Source: Deltaproteobacteria bacterium (lineage in GTDB: Bacteria; Desulfobacterota_D; UBA1144; Nemesobacterales; Nemesobacteraceae). Taken from it: a DNA stretch of 49,155 bases. The position numbers and the translations under genes were made by a program. Each line of letters opens with the position of its first letter. Position 1 is the stretch's first letter. The stretch spans positions 1 through 49,155 of the forward strand of contig JAJCZR010000076.1 in the NCBI GenBank assembly GCA_029262295.1, given 5' to 3'. Positions 34,676 through 44,194 of the stretch are shown here, piece by piece. A model generated the notes under the pieces. That model ran no database searches, had not been told where the DNA came from, and saw only the letters and a program-made list of their open reading frames with translations.

Positions 34676-35224
34676 TTATTTATACTGTACGCTTTCTATA
34701 TAACGCTGCGGAACATTTCCTATATCATTCGTTATATGAACTTTACCATCTTCATCAGTCCATGTAATTAACTTAGACTTTTTATACTTTGTAGCACTTT
34801 TATTAGGCCTTGAGGCTTCATTAATAGTTTCTCTCGTATTCTCCTGTGATTCTGCTTCCGTGGCCTCTTCCTGCTCGGCCTTTTTCTTTTCAATCCTGGC
34901 TTTATTAGCCTCGGCGTTTGAAAGCCTCTTTTTACTTGTTCCAAGTGTACCAGGGGCTTCCCTATAATTATCCTCCGTTGAATCACCTAATGTTGATAGC
35001 CCAAAGGAATTTAGATCTTCAGTCGGTCTAACGGTATATTCGGGAAACGCAGCTGGTGAAGGCACTGCAGTGCCCGGAGTCGCAGGTGCCTGTGGAGGTA
35101 CAGCAACAGTTGCAGGTGGGGCAGCAGGTGTTGGAGGAGTCACCGTAACAGTTTGGGCAAATAAACTCAATGATATAGACGAAAAAAACAAAAGAGTTAA
35201 AGTAAATTTTGAGGTTTTCAACAT
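34676..35224 (-). CDS. Exported DUF4124-type protein with Pro/Ala-rich linker
   Basis: 182 residues from the ATG at 35224, with AGGAG upstream; a TTG two codons earlier is possible. Signal peptide (about 1-23), then a low-complexity Pro/Ala/Val segment (about 27-57), a charged Lys/Glu helical part (KARIEKKKAEQEEATEAESQ) and a C-terminal LITWTDEDGKVHITNDIGNV. This last block is the short DUF4124 motif (W-D-xG-x-HfT/N-d-P/I) of periplasmic proteins, whose function is unknown. It converges on the small lipoprotein gene with 2 bp between. Confidence 0.75.
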   Translation of the reverse strand: MLKTSKFTLTLLFFSSISLSLFAQTVTVTPPTPAAPPATVAVPPQAPATPGTAVPSPAAFPEYTVRPTEDLNSFGLSTLGDSTEDNYREAPGTLGTSKKRLSNAEANKARIEKKKAEQEEATEAESQENTRETINEASRPNKSATKYKKSKLITWTDEDGKVHITNDIGNVPQRYIESVQYK

Positions 35225-35317
35225 TTGCAAATTTCTCCTATTTATTATTCTTATAACTATATAATACTACCACTATTAAAATAACTCAATTAACTTTTGA
35301 GACAGGGCTTTTAAGCA

Positions 35318-35346
35318 TTGACATTAATCAGCCTACTATGTATTAG
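35318..35346 (+). promoter_or_regulatory. Sigma-70 promoter for DAHP synthase
   Basis: TTGACA (35318-35323), 17 bp, TATTAG (35341-35346). The expected start of transcription is about 35353. Confidence 0.7.
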
Positions 35347-35353
35347 TAATATC

Positions 35354-35376
35354 CGTTTTTACTACTGATAAAAACG
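35354..35376 (+). promoter_or_regulatory. Stem-loop at the extreme 5' end of the DAHP synthase message
   Basis: CGTTTTTA (35354-35361) and TAAAAACG (35369-35376) form a perfect 8-bp stem with a 7-base loop. It starts at the predicted first base of the transcript and ends just before GGAGG. Such 5' hairpins can protect mRNA from decay or control ribosome access. Confidence 0.6.
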
Positions 35377-35395
35377 CTTGGAGGAACCAGCAAAA

Positions 35396-36415
35396 ATGAT
35401 AGTTGTAATGAAAAGCAATGCGACTCAAAAAGAGATTGAAAATGTAAAATCAACCATTGAGGAGCTGGGTTACAAGCCACACCCGATTGAAGGAATCCTA
35501 AGAACTGTAATAGGAGTTGTTGGAGACGACAGGGGCAAACCGCATCATGTTGATAACCTTAAACAATTAAAAGGTGTCGATAACGTTGTACCTATAATGC
35601 AGCCATACAAACTGGCTAGCCGTGAAATCGAAGACCAGACCTCCACGTTTAAAGTAAGAGATGTAGAAATTGGGAAAAACAAGATACCTATTATTGCAGG
35701 TCCCTGCTCAGTTGAAAGTGAAGAGCAGGTAATGGAAATTGCAAAAGAGATAAAAAAATCCGGTGCTTCTATGTTAAGAGGTGGGGCATTCAAACCAAGA
35801 ACTTCTCCCTATACTTTCCAGGGAATGGGTGAGAAAGGCTTAAAAATACTTGATAAGGCAAGAGAACTTACGGGGCTTCCCATTGTAACGGAAATAATGG
35901 ACCCGGAAGATATAGATATACTTGAAGATTATGCAGACGTGCTTCAGATAGGTGCAAGAAACTCTCAAAACTATGCCCTATTAAAAAAAGTGGGCAAATC
36001 AAGTAAGGCAGTACTATTAAAGAGAGGAATGTCTACAACGATTAAAGAATTTTTGATGTGTGCAGAATATATTTTAGCAGAAGGAAACAACAGGGTTATG
36101 CTTTGCGAAAGAGGGATTAGAACTTTTGAAACTGCGACAAGAAATACATTTGATCTAAATGCAATACCCGTACTTAAAGAGAAAACACATCTTCCAGTAT
36201 TTGCAGATCCAAGCCACGGAACTGGCTACTGGCAATATGTAACCCCTGTTACCCTTGCATCTATAGCAGCTGGGGTTGACGGGTTGATTATAGAGGTTCA
36301 CAACAACCCTGAGATTGCTGTTAGTGATGGCGGACAGTCACTTAAACCTGACACTTTTGATAACCTTATGAAAAAAGCAAGACCTGTTGCGAAAGCCGTT
36401 GGAAGATCCATTTAG
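35396..36415 (+). CDS. aroF: 3-deoxy-7-phosphoheptulonate (DAHP) synthase, type I-beta
   Basis: First step of the shikimate pathway, from phosphoenolpyruvate and erythrose 4-phosphate. The start at 35396 ([15 protein letters not shown]) follows GGAGG; the frame extends 6 codons upstream to a TTG without support. An N-terminal ferredoxin-like regulatory domain (1-75) is typical of this subtype. The barrel shows [57 protein letters not shown] and [11 protein letters not shown]. The length is 339 residues. It is probably feedback-regulated by aromatic amino acids through the N-terminal domain, as in relatives. Confidence 0.96.
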   Translation: MIVVMKSNATQKEIENVKSTIEELGYKPHPIEGILRTVIGVVGDDRGKPHHVDNLKQLKGVDNVVPIMQPYKLASREIEDQTSTFKVRDVEIGKNKIPIIAGPCSVESEEQVMEIAKEIKKSGASMLRGGAFKPRTSPYTFQGMGEKGLKILDKARELTGLPIVTEIMDPEDIDILEDYADVLQIGARNSQNYALLKKVGKSSKAVLLKRGMSTTIKEFLMCAEYILAEGNNRVMLCERGIRTFETATRNTFDLNAIPVLKEKTHLPVFADPSHGTGYWQYVTPVTLASIAAGVDGLIIEVHNNPEIAVSDGGQSLKPDTFDNLMKKARPVAKAVGRSI

Positions 36416-36432
36416 TGTAAAAATTAAGTGTG

Positions 36433-36461
36433 TAGACAAATAGAATCATTGCGAGTATACT
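36433..36461 (+). promoter_or_regulatory. Sigma-70 promoter for the cold-shock gene
   Basis: TAGACA (36433-36438), 17 bp, TATACT (36456-36461). The start of transcription would be near 36468, which leaves a leader of about 100 nt before the ATG, like the long leaders of cspA-type cold-shock genes. Confidence 0.6.
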
Positions 36462-36567
36462 TACCTCTGAGTTTAAAGCAGTAGTTTCATTCTAAATTAA
36501 GATTTACTTCTAAGTTTTTTCTGAACCACTTGCAATACTCCAATTTAAATAAAGGAGGTACCTAAAT

Positions 36568-36780
36568 ATGTCTGAACGCGAAATAGGCACAGTAAAGTGG
36601 TTTAATTCCACAAAAGGCTTTGGCTTCATCGAACGTGAAAATAGTGAAGACGTTTTTGTTCATTACAGTGAAATAAATGGTGATGGATATAGAACACTTG
36701 AAGAAGGTGAGAAAGTAGAATTTACAGTCACCCAGGGACAAAAAGGCCCGCAGGCTTCAAATGTTGTTTTAAGCCAGTAG
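36568..36780 (+). CDS. Cold-shock domain protein (CspA family)
   Basis: 70-residue single-stranded RNA/DNA-binding OB-fold protein. RNP1 is KGFGFIE (16-22) and RNP2 is VFVHYS (30-35), after [20 protein letters not shown] lies upstream of the ATG. It ends with a strong intrinsic terminator 34 bp downstream. The long leader suggests post-transcriptional control by temperature (inference). Confidence 0.95.
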   Translation: MSEREIGTVKWFNSTKGFGFIERENSEDVFVHYSEINGDGYRTLEEGEKVEFTVTQGQKGPQASNVVLSQ

Positions 36781-36813
36781 TATCAAATTAAAATTTAATT
36801 TGAAAATAAAGAT

Positions 36814-36841
36814 GCCCGGTAATTTTACCGGGCTTTTTTTT
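36814..36841 (+). terminator. Rho-independent terminator
   Basis: Perfect stem GCCCGGTA (36814-36821) and TACCGGGC (36826-36833), 4-base loop, followed by eight T at 36834-36841. It ends the cold-shock transcript. On the other strand the stem is followed by a weaker T-rich stretch, so it may also end the purN transcript. Confidence 0.93.
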
Positions 36842-36873
36842 TATATTCAGTCTAATTCTTTATTAGACTTGGT

Positions 36874-37476
36874 TCACTCTTTTACTAAAACCTTTCTTCC
36901 TTCTATCCTGAGTCTTTCTTCACAAAAAAGTTTTATAGCCTCTGGAAATATCTTGTGTTCTTCTGCATGTATCTTTTCTAAAAGTGACTCCTCTGTATCA
37001 TCATTGGCAATATTTACTGTTGATTGAAGAATGATAGGCCCGGTATCTACACCGACATTAACAAAGTGAACTGTGCATCCTGTAATTTTCACACCATAAT
37101 CTAATGCCTGAAGTGCAGAGTTAATACCTGGAAAAGAAGGGAGAAGAGCTGGATGAATATTAATAATTTTATTTTTATAATGATTGACTATAAGTGGGGT
37201 TAGTATTCTCATAAAACCAGCAAGAACAACAAGATCAATACTATATTTTTCAAGTCTCAATATTATTTTTTTTTCAAAATCTTCTCTTTTACTGAAATTT
37301 TTATGATCTACTACTTCAACAGGAATATCATAGCTTTTTGCTATACGAACCGCATACGCTTCTGGTCTATTGCAAAGAACAACGGCTATATTTGCAGACT
37401 CAATTTCTGCATCAATTATTGCCTGTAGATTCGAACCACTGCCCGATACAAAAATTGCAATATTCTTTTTAGACAT
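36874..37476 (-). CDS. purN: Phosphoribosylglycinamide formyltransferase
   Basis: Third step of purine synthesis, using formyl-tetrahydrofolate. From the ATG at 37476 the protein has NIAIFVSGSGSNLQAIIDA, LAGFMRILTPLIV, the catalytic IINIHPALLPSFPG (Asn, His) and VDTGPIILQ (Asp). 200 residues. The frame opens two codons earlier at a TTG. It follows the 5S rRNA gene, whose transcript probably ends before it. Confidence 0.96.
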   Translation of the reverse strand: MSKKNIAIFVSGSGSNLQAIIDAEIESANIAVVLCNRPEAYAVRIAKSYDIPVEVVDHKNFSKREDFEKKIILRLEKYSIDLVVLAGFMRILTPLIVNHYKNKIINIHPALLPSFPGINSALQALDYGVKITGCTVHFVNVGVDTGPIILQSTVNIANDDTEESLLEKIHAEEHKIFPEAIKLFCEERLRIEGRKVLVKE

Positions 37477-37556
37477 AAACAAAAATCTTAATTAAGTGAG
37501 CTAGAAAAAGCAAAAAAGTAATCTTGATAACTAAACTTGGTTAATAATAGGTAGGG

Positions 37557-37575
37557 GTGAAAAAAAGAAAAAAAA
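37557..37575 (-). terminator. Oligo-T run after 5S rRNA
   Basis: The minus strand after the 5S helix I reads eight T, C, then more T. With the closing 5S stem this can end transcription. Confidence 0.55.
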
Positions 37576-37686
37576 GGGCAGCTTCCTACTTTCCCAATCC
37601 TGAAAGGACAAGTATCATCGGCCTCGAAGGGCTTAACTTCCGGGTTCGAAATGGTACCGGGTGTTTCCCCTTCAGCATTGCCACCC
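37576..37686 (-). rRNA. rrf: 5S ribosomal RNA (solitary)
   Basis: The minus strand from 37686 reads GGGTGGCAATGCTGAAGGGG, then ACACCCGGTACCATTTCGAA and CCCGGAAGTTAAGCCC, the conserved loop A/B and loop C segments of 5S rRNA. Near the 3' end is GGATTGGGAAAGTAGGAAGC, and GGGTGGC pairs with GCTGCCC to close helix I. About 111 nt. No 16S, 23S or tRNA genes are near it. It has its own promoter and T-run and lies between rpoD and purN. Confidence 0.93.
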
Positions 37687-37696
37687 TGAGCAAAGT

Positions 37697-37724
37697 ATTA
37701 TAGTTTTTTGATCTTAAAAGTCAA
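37697..37724 (-). promoter_or_regulatory. Strong sigma-70 promoter for 5S rRNA
   Basis: On the minus strand: TTGACT (37724-37719), 16 bp, TATAAT (37702-37697), with the 5S start 10 bases on. It sits in the 51 bp between the rpoD stop and 5S. Confidence 0.8.
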
Positions 37725-37737
37725 GAAAAAATATAGA

Positions 37738-39288
37738 TTATTTTCCATATCCTTTAATAGGTGAGGTTTTTCCTGCTTTTTGTAACTTTCTTATAGCTTT
37801 AACTTCTATTTGCCTTACCCTTTCACGTGTAACCTGAAACCTTTTTCCAACCTCTTCGAGAGTATATTCTTTGTCTTCATCAATACCAAAACGCATTTTA
37901 ACAATATTTTCTTCCCTGTTGCTGAGATTGCTACATAAAGCATCTCTCATTATTTCTTTTAACTCTCTGGTTTCCAGCACTTCAAGTGGGGAAGTGGTAT
38001 TTATGTCTTCTAGTAGATCAATCAGCTTTCCGTCTTCATCACCAACTGGTGTCTCAAGAGAAACTGGGTCACGAACAATCTTTAATATCTTTTTTACTTT
38101 TCCAATGGGCATTCCGACTTTTTTTGATAGTTCTGAAGGAGAAGGTTCACGACCAAGCTCCTGCACTAAAGATCTTGAAACTTTTATCATTCTGTTAATA
38201 TTTTCAGTCATGTGAACTGGGATTCTTATAAGCTTCGATTGATCGGCAATAGCCCTTGTGATTGATTGTCTAATCCACCAAGTGGCGTAAGTGGAAAACT
38301 TATAACCTTTACCATAATCAAATTTCTCAACAGCTTTCATAAGACCCATATTTCCTTCTTGTATTAAATCGAGAAATGGAAGGCCCCTATTAAGATACCT
38401 TCTCGCAATACTCACTACCAATCTCAAGTTAGATTCAATCAGTTTTTTTCTTGATCCCTTAACGACTTTTTTTGCTTTATTGAATCTCCTTAAAGCCTTT
38501 TTTACAAGATCAAGATCATTCTCACCAAATTTTGCCTGTATATCATCAAGCTTGCGCCTAAGCTCAAGGCGTTTATCAAAAGAGCTTTCATCATTGCTCA
38601 TACTTGATTCAATTATCTCTGCGGATATCGCCTCCATTTTATCAAGATAGTCCTCAGCAACTTTATAAATACCATACATCTGTGAGCTATGAAGATCTAT
38701 TTTCTGAAGGGATTTGGCAATAAGTTCATTGTTTTTTTTGATTTGCCTCAGAGTAGACTCAATCTGCTTTTTACTGGCACTCGAGTCCTTCAGCTTATTA
38801 TTGAGTTGTTCGTTATTAAAATATATATTAGTAATGGAGCTTATTGATTTTCTTATACTGTTTAAAATTTCATCATCTTCTTCTTCATAATCATCAAAAT
38901 ATGTAATTTCACTTAAATTCAAGGCACCTTTTTGTATTTTTTCGCCAAGGTTAATAACCTCTTTAATCATTATTGGACACTCAATAATGGCTTTTGCAAT
39001 AATTTTTCTTCCTTTTTTTAATTTTTTTGCAATATCTATTTCTTCATCTCTTGAAAGAAGCGAATGGTCAGAAATATCATGAAGGTAAGATCTTATTGGA
39101 TCACTATCATGTTTTTTTTTGCTTGATTTAGGGGATTTTCGGGGTTTCGATGTTTTTATATCTTCTTTACTACTTACGGCAGAAAACATAAGTTTATCTG
39201 GGGCTTTAATATTAGCAGATTGATATGAAGACTCTTTTACATCTTCAACAACCTGGGGTTTTTGTAATTCTTCAGCTTTTCTAGACAT
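37738..39288 (-). CDS. rpoD: Primary RNA polymerase sigma factor RpoD (sigma-70)
   Basis: 516 residues. An N-terminal Lys/Ser-rich part (to about 60) replaces a clear region 1.1. Region 1.2 is [20 protein letters not shown], then a long non-conserved insert. Region 2 is [20 protein letters not shown] and [20 protein letters not shown], which reads the -10. Region 4 is [20 protein letters not shown], which reads the -35. These agree with the many TTGACA/TATAAT promoters seen in this window. It overlaps dnaG by 8 bp as the last gene of rpsU-dnaG-rpoD. Confidence 0.97.
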   Translation of the reverse strand: MSRKAEELQKPQVVEDVKESSYQSANIKAPDKLMFSAVSSKEDIKTSKPRKSPKSSKKKHDSDPIRSYLHDISDHSLLSRDEEIDIAKKLKKGRKIIAKAIIECPIMIKEVINLGEKIQKGALNLSEITYFDDYEEEDDEILNSIRKSISSITNIYFNNEQLNNKLKDSSASKKQIESTLRQIKKNNELIAKSLQKIDLHSSQMYGIYKVAEDYLDKMEAISAEIIESSMSNDESSFDKRLELRRKLDDIQAKFGENDLDLVKKALRRFNKAKKVVKGSRKKLIESNLRLVVSIARRYLNRGLPFLDLIQEGNMGLMKAVEKFDYGKGYKFSTYATWWIRQSITRAIADQSKLIRIPVHMTENINRMIKVSRSLVQELGREPSPSELSKKVGMPIGKVKKILKIVRDPVSLETPVGDEDGKLIDLLEDINTTSPLEVLETRELKEIMRDALCSNLSNREENIVKMRFGIDEDKEYTLEEVGKRFQVTRERVRQIEVKAIRKLQKAGKTSPIKGYGK

Positions 39289-41074
39289 TTTTGATATTTC
39301 TTTTAATAGTTTTTTCTAGGTCAACCAGATCCCTATACTCTTTTAGTAACTCTTTTTCCAAATCTTTTTTTTCAGAACTACTAATTTGTTGAATTTTATC
39401 CCTTACAATTCTAAGCTCGAGATCAATACTTTTTAATCTAAGTTTATTAATGCAATTGTTTAAAATTCTTTCTGATTGCTCTTCATCTTCCAACTCATCG
39501 GAAGAAAATATCAAATCTGACAATAACTCCTGTAAAATTACATCTTCAAAACTATTTATAAAACCAGAAATATCTTTACTATTGCTTTCAAAAAGCCTCG
39601 TAAATATAACCTTTAAATCATTTTCTACAAAATAGCTGCAAATATCTTCAGGAACTTTAGAAGTAAGATTGGGAAACTTTAACAATATTTTCAGGATCAG
39701 TCTTTCAAGTAAATTGTCACTTCTTTTTTCTTTTTTACTAACAAGTGAGTGAGTATATTTTCTCATATTTAGAAGAGATAAGAGATCACTTTCCCTGAAT
39801 CCAAACCTGTTCGAAGCTTTTTTCAAATAACTGCTTTTCTCAATTGGATCAGAAATCTTGGCTATAAGTTCAACTAAAATCCTTGTTGACTCTTTTGATG
39901 ATATCTCATCATTTTTAAGTTTGTTATAAGTATCATCCACTATAAGATCTGCAACTCTTTTTGCATTACCAAGCAGGTCTAAAAAACCATCTTTTCCATT
40001 TTGATTTACAAAACTATCGGGATCAAGTTTGTTGGGAATTATACAAATTTTTGCCAAAACAGAATCTTCAAGAAATATCTCACCCGCTCTGATTGCAGAG
40101 TTTATTCCAGATGTATCTCCATCATAAACTACAATCACTTCATCACAAAAGCGTCTGAGAAGCATTGAATGTTGTTTTGTAAGTGAAGTTCCAAGGGTGG
40201 CAACTACATTCTTCACACCAAATGAATAAAGTGAGATAAAATCCATGTAGCCTTCAACAAGTATTGCAGTTCTTTTTTTTCTTATTTCATCTTTTGAGTA
40301 ATAAAGTCCATAAAAAAGATTTCTTTTTTGAAATATTTTTGATTCAGGAGAATTTAAATATTTTGGTTCCTGTGCATCATCAATAGAACGTCCACCGAAT
40401 CCAACTACATATCCATTTACATCTATTATAGGGAAAATCACCCTATCTCTGAAACGGTCATAAAAATCACTTGAAAAGTTAGTGTTTGAAAATTTAGAAC
40501 TCTCTTTTCTTATTACAAGGCCAACCTCTTCAAGATTTTGGATATCAATATTTTTTGAGTCAAAAAGCTTAACAAGATTATCCCAGTTGGAAGGTGCGTA
40601 GCCTATATTAAACTGTTTTGCTATTTGAGAGTTAATACCACGAGACTTCAAGTATTCTCGCGCATCTTGTGCAATCTCTCCTGAAATAAGTATTTTATGG
40701 TAATAATTTGATGTAAGTGAGTTTATTTTGAAAAGGTAGCTATTTTTAGAAGAACTTTTCTTTTGGTATTTTTGGGACTGAGGTATTTCAAGATTTGCCT
40801 TTTTAGCGAGTTCCAGCGCAGCTTCCATAAATGAAATATTGTTGTATCTCATCAAAAAAGCAAACATATCCCCTCCTGCTCCGCAACTAAAACAATGAAA
40901 AAGTCCCTTTTCTTCATTTACGTGCATTGAAGGGTTTTTATCATCATGAAATGGGCACAGGCCTTTATAGTTTCTTCCTGCCTTTTTTAATGAGACAAAA
41001 CTCTCAACAGTTTCAACAATGCTAAGCCTTCCCTTAATTTCTTGTATTGCAGAATTAAAGGAGAGGTTATTCAT
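39281..41074 (-). CDS. dnaG: DNA primase
   Basis: Makes RNA primers at the replication fork with DnaB. CHC2-type zinc finger: Cys40, His43, Cys61, Cys64 in [14 protein letters not shown] and [12 protein letters not shown]. The catalytic TOPRIM region has [28 protein letters not shown] and [11 protein letters not shown]. The C-terminal helicase-binding domain is divergent. 597 residues. It is in the macromolecular synthesis operon with rpsU before it and rpoD after it. Confidence 0.97.
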   Translation of the reverse strand: MNNLSFNSAIQEIKGRLSIVETVESFVSLKKAGRNYKGLCPFHDDKNPSMHVNEEKGLFHCFSCGAGGDMFAFLMRYNNISFMEAALELAKKANLEIPQSQKYQKKSSSKNSYLFKINSLTSNYYHKILISGEIAQDAREYLKSRGINSQIAKQFNIGYAPSNWDNLVKLFDSKNIDIQNLEEVGLVIRKESSKFSNTNFSSDFYDRFRDRVIFPIIDVNGYVVGFGGRSIDDAQEPKYLNSPESKIFQKRNLFYGLYYSKDEIRKKRTAILVEGYMDFISLYSFGVKNVVATLGTSLTKQHSMLLRRFCDEVIVVYDGDTSGINSAIRAGEIFLEDSVLAKICIIPNKLDPDSFVNQNGKDGFLDLLGNAKRVADLIVDDTYNKLKNDEISSKESTRILVELIAKISDPIEKSSYLKKASNRFGFRESDLLSLLNMRKYTHSLVSKKEKRSDNLLERLILKILLKFPNLTSKVPEDICSYFVENDLKVIFTRLFESNSKDISGFINSFEDVILQELLSDLIFSSDELEDEEQSERILNNCINKLRLKSIDLELRIVRDKIQQISSSEKKDLEKELLKEYRDLVDLEKTIKRNIKNV

Positions 41075-41150
41075 TATTATTTATTTTTCTGAGATAATTA
41101 AAACAAAAGAAGTAAATAAAATTTTTGGCAAAAACCAAATAAAAAAAGTT

Positions 41151-41342
41151 TTATCTTTTACCACCTTTTTTATTCATACGCTTTTTAGCTGCAAAGAGCT
41201 TTTTCTTTCTCTTTTCACTGGGTTTTTCATAATACTCTCTTCTTCTCACCTCTGATAGGACACCAGCTTTCTCAACCTGCTTTTTGAATCTTTTTAATGC
41301 ACTATCAATACTTTCATTGCTACCAACAAAAATGCCTGGCAT
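41151..41342 (-). CDS. rpsU: 30S ribosomal protein S21
   Basis: 63 residues: [20 protein letters not shown], then [18 protein letters not shown] and a basic C-terminus. GGAGG lies before the ATG. S21 helps translation initiation near the anti-Shine-Dalgarno sequence. It is first in rpsU-dnaG-rpoD, with a 76-bp gap before dnaG. Confidence 0.96.
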   Translation of the reverse strand: MPGIFVGSNESIDSALKRFKKQVEKAGVLSEVRRREYYEKPSEKRKKKLFAAKKRMNKKGGKR

Positions 41343-41378
41343 ATATAAATTAAACCTCCGTAGAAAAACTTACCATAA

Positions 41379-41405
41379 ACTATAATATGATATAAACTTT
41401 GTCAA
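41379..41405 (-). promoter_or_regulatory. Sigma-70 promoter for rpsU-dnaG-rpoD
   Basis: On the minus strand: TTGACA (41405-41400), 15 bp, TATAGT (41384-41379), about 37 bp before the rpsU ATG. Spacing is short by two, otherwise close to consensus. Confidence 0.55.
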
Positions 41406-41441
41406 ATATCTGAAATTATTAAAAATTTTCTTTATGTTTGA

Positions 41442-41624
41442 TTATCTATCAGATAGAGGAGCAAATTTTCCGACTTTATCGCAGTTCTTTTTGATTTGCT
41501 CTTCTATCTTTGCTCTGTTTTGCTCTTCAAATTTGTGATCATAATCTTCTTTTTCCGCTCTATGCTCTTCATATCTCACATTCCATGAATCTTTACTGTC
41601 CCGCACTTCATCAAGTAATCCCAT
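41442..41624 (-). CDS. Small charged protein of unknown function
   Basis: 60 residues from the ATG at 41624, which has GGAG six bases before it; a start four codons earlier lacks one. The protein, MGLLDEVRDSKDSWNVRYEE onward, is highly charged (Glu, Lys, Asp, Arg), predicted helical, with one Cys (KKNCDKVGKF). No family recognised. It follows the deacetylase gene by 21 bp on the same strand and precedes the rpsU promoter. Confidence 0.6.
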   Translation of the reverse strand: MGLLDEVRDSKDSWNVRYEEHRAEKEDYDHKFEEQNRAKIEEQIKKNCDKVGKFAPLSDR

Positions 41625-41645
41625 GTCACTCTCCAAATATTATAA

Positions 41646-42920
41646 TCAATTAAAAATAGATGTTACTGCAGCAATTTCAACCCTTCCATTAATTTTTGGT
41701 AAATATTCTGAAAGCACTTCAATTGATTCAGGATAAGTATGACATATACCAACGCCTACCCCCTTTTTTTCTGCAATTCTAATCAGATTCTCAATTTGAT
41801 TAATCATGTATTTTTTTCCTTTCTTTGAATCATCGAGAAATACATCTCTTTTAATAAATCTTAATCCCATCTGATCAGCCAGACGTGCTCCATATGATCT
41901 ATTGGACGTAAGGCTATCAACAAAATAAAGATCTTTTTCTTTCAGGTTTGCAAAAACAAGTCTCATAAGCTCTTTATTTTCTGTAAACTTTGAACCCATA
42001 TGGTTGTTAACACCCTTAATATGTGGAAAGGCATTTAAATTTCGAGTGAGCTCCTTTTCAACCTGCGTTTTAGAGTGACCAACAAGAAGTGCACCCTCAC
42101 CTGCATCAGCAGCAGTATATCCTGAAGAGTATTTTGGTTCCATAGGTAGGTGAAGTATGACCTCTTTTCCATTGTCATGTGCCTTTCTGGCAGCATACGC
42201 AGAAAATGGAAGATGCGGGAGTATAGCAAAATTAATAGGATAATCTATCTTTATGAGTCGGTCTATAGCATCTTTTTTTTGCCCTACATCATCCACAATA
42301 ATTACAATTTTTGGTTTTTCTTTTTTCTCCGCATTTTTTACAATTTCATTCTTTTGTAAGTTACTTTTTGTTTCCACCTTTTTTTTAGGTTCATCTTTTT
42401 TAACAATCTTTTTTGAAACAGGTTTTTTCTTTTTCGATAAAAAATCAAGTTTATGTGTTTTATATCCTAAAATAGATAGTTCGGTGGTTAAGCCCTTTTG
42501 CTTTTCTTTTATATTTAAAGACACATTCTCAATAGCGCTAATTTTATTTAGCTCTGATGAAAGAAGCTTACCGTTAAAATTTTCAAGCTCAGCTTTGCCT
42601 TCCTGAAATTTCCACTTTACCCCATCAATGGTTTTTTCGCTAAAAGAAAGATTAAGATCATTTGAAGAAATACCATAATTGAAAAAAACTTCTTTTAGGG
42701 CTTTATCAACCTGCACTATTTTCTCATTTAGTGCAGCACTTTTATCAGTAGCAATATCGTTTTTATTAAATGCAGTCCTTAAATAAATAAGGCCGGCAAT
42801 AGATACCAAAATAAAAAGAAATAAAAAGGAAAAAATTTTCACCAGGCTTATCTGGTTTTTTTTCTTTCTGTAAGTTCTTTTTTTTGACTTGGTTTTTTTT
42901 GTGGTCTTTTTAGTTGGCAA
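41646..42920 (-). CDS. Divergent polysaccharide deacetylase (YibQ/DUF610 family)
   Basis: 424 residues starting at a TTG with AAGG upstream. An N-terminal Lys-rich cytoplasmic stub, one transmembrane helix (about 28-48), a long periplasmic linker and a C-terminal divergent polysaccharide deacetylase domain (about 205-424): KIVIIVDDVGQKKDAIDRLI, PINFAILPHLPFS, EVILHLPMEPK, GVNNHMGSKFTEN and GVGVGICHTYPESI. Members are linked to cell-wall sugar processing and often lie next to CtpA peptidases, as here (19 bp after ctpA). The catalytic activity is unproven for most of the family. Confidence 0.87.
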   Translation of the reverse strand: MPTKKTTKKTKSKKRTYRKKKNQISLVKIFSFLFLFILVSIAGLIYLRTAFNKNDIATDKSAALNEKIVQVDKALKEVFFNYGISSNDLNLSFSEKTIDGVKWKFQEGKAELENFNGKLLSSELNKISAIENVSLNIKEKQKGLTTELSILGYKTHKLDFLSKKKKPVSKKIVKKDEPKKKVETKSNLQKNEIVKNAEKKEKPKIVIIVDDVGQKKDAIDRLIKIDYPINFAILPHLPFSAYAARKAHDNGKEVILHLPMEPKYSSGYTAADAGEGALLVGHSKTQVEKELTRNLNAFPHIKGVNNHMGSKFTENKELMRLVFANLKEKDLYFVDSLTSNRSYGARLADQMGLRFIKRDVFLDDSKKGKKYMINQIENLIRIAEKKGVGVGICHTYPESIEVLSEYLPKINGRVEIAAVTSIFN

Positions 42921-42939
42921 ATGAGAAACCTTATTAAAA

Positions 42940-44061
42940 CTACATATTTTTTATGAGATTTATTGCAGACTCTAGCTGCTTGTCTTTTGAATTTGTGTTA
43001 TTAACCACAAGGTCAGGTGTAATTCCCACTTCACTTATTGTTCTTCCGCTTGCAGTATAAAACTTTGCAGTAGTGATCTTAATACCAGTGCCATCTCCAA
43101 TCTCAATGATTGACTGTACAGAGCCTTTACCAAAAGTCTTTTTCCCTACAACTTTTGCCCTTTTATTATCTTTTAATGCACCTGCAAGCACTTCTGAAGC
43201 ACTTGCACTACCTTTATTGACTAATACCACTACAGGCACGTCAGTTAATTTATCTTTTTCAGCAAAATACTCTTTGGAAGTATTATCAAAACGTCCTCTA
43301 ACACTAACAATTAGCCCTTTATCTATAAGAAGATCCGAAAGTGAAATAGCCTGATCAAGAAGCCCGCCGGGATTGTTTCTTAGATCTATTATTAAACCCT
43401 TAAGTTCTGATCCTTTTTCAGTTTTGAGTTTATTATAAGAGCTCATAAACTCTTCTGTGGAATTTTTACTAAACTGGGAAAGCTTTATATAGCCAAATTT
43501 ATTTTCGAGAAGCTCATATCTAACACTTTTAAGCCTGATAATATCCCTTGTAACATTAATTTTCCTTGGTTTTTTGTCCGTTTCGCTCTTTACCAGAATC
43601 TCAACATCAGTCCCTTTCGTGCCGCGCATAAATTTAGCAGCTTTTCTGGTTGTAAAGTCTTTCGCATCATTTCCATCAATTGATAAAATTTTATCTCCTG
43701 CAACTATTCCTGCTTTTTCTGCAGGACCTCCTTCAATTGGTGTAATAACAGTCAAAAAACCGTCTTTCACGGTTATTTCCACACCTATACCGCCAAATTC
43801 ACCTGAAGTGCCTATTTCAACTTCCTTGAAATTTTCTGGGGACAAATATACAGAGTATGGGTCAAGTGCCCTCAACATGCCTCTTATTGCATTTGATGTT
43901 AGTTCTTTCGAATCAACATCATCCACATAATTTCTTTCAACAAGATCAAGTATCTTGGCAAAGTCGGAAAGACCTTCGTAAGTTTGTTCTTTTGCAGACA
44001 CGTTACTAAAACAAAGAAGGGTTAATAAAACTGGTAATATCAGATATTTATTTGTTTTCAT
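42940..44061 (-). CDS. ctpA: Carboxy-terminal processing peptidase (S41 family)
   Basis: Periplasmic Ser/Lys protease that trims C-termini and controls peptidoglycan hydrolases. Signal peptide to about residue 23 (NVSA), then PDZ (about 85-165, GGIGVEITVKDGFLTVITPI and DKILSIDGNDAKD) and the S41 core with LIIDLRNNPGGLLDQAISL, the catalytic Ser in GSASASEVLAGALKDN and Lys in GKKTFGKGSVQ. 373 residues. It is first of ctpA-deacetylase-small protein. EnvC-type M23 genes, which often precede it, are absent. Confidence 0.94.
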   Translation of the reverse strand: MKTNKYLILPVLLTLLCFSNVSAKEQTYEGLSDFAKILDLVERNYVDDVDSKELTSNAIRGMLRALDPYSVYLSPENFKEVEIGTSGEFGGIGVEITVKDGFLTVITPIEGGPAEKAGIVAGDKILSIDGNDAKDFTTRKAAKFMRGTKGTDVEILVKSETDKKPRKINVTRDIIRLKSVRYELLENKFGYIKLSQFSKNSTEEFMSSYNKLKTEKGSELKGLIIDLRNNPGGLLDQAISLSDLLIDKGLIVSVRGRFDNTSKEYFAEKDKLTDVPVVVLVNKGSASASEVLAGALKDNKRAKVVGKKTFGKGSVQSIIEIGDGTGIKITTAKFYTASGRTISEVGITPDLVVNNTNSKDKQLESAINLIKNM

Positions 44062-44111
44062 TTCAACTCTCAGTATACAATTAAAATTTTAGACGATATT
44101 ATAACCAAAGA

Positions 44112-44141
44112 ATTATATCAGGACAGTATTTTCGTATCCAA
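44112..44141 (-). promoter_or_regulatory. Possible promoter for ctpA
   Basis: On the minus strand: TTGGAT (44141-44136), 18 bp, TATAAT (44117-44112), about 50 bp upstream of the ATG. Confidence 0.45.
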
Positions 44142-44194
44142 ATGCCTATTTGAGAAAAGCTTATAATTGGCTATTTTATGTAAACAGGTTAACA

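Noticed and set aside
37557-37740. Remnant of a full rRNA operon around 5S
   Set aside because: The flanks are rpoD and purN with short gaps; no 16S, 23S or tRNA sequence is present.
43574-43930. 118-residue open frame antisense to ctpA
   Set aside because: It mirrors the PDZ coding region of ctpA and shows no start signal or family motif.
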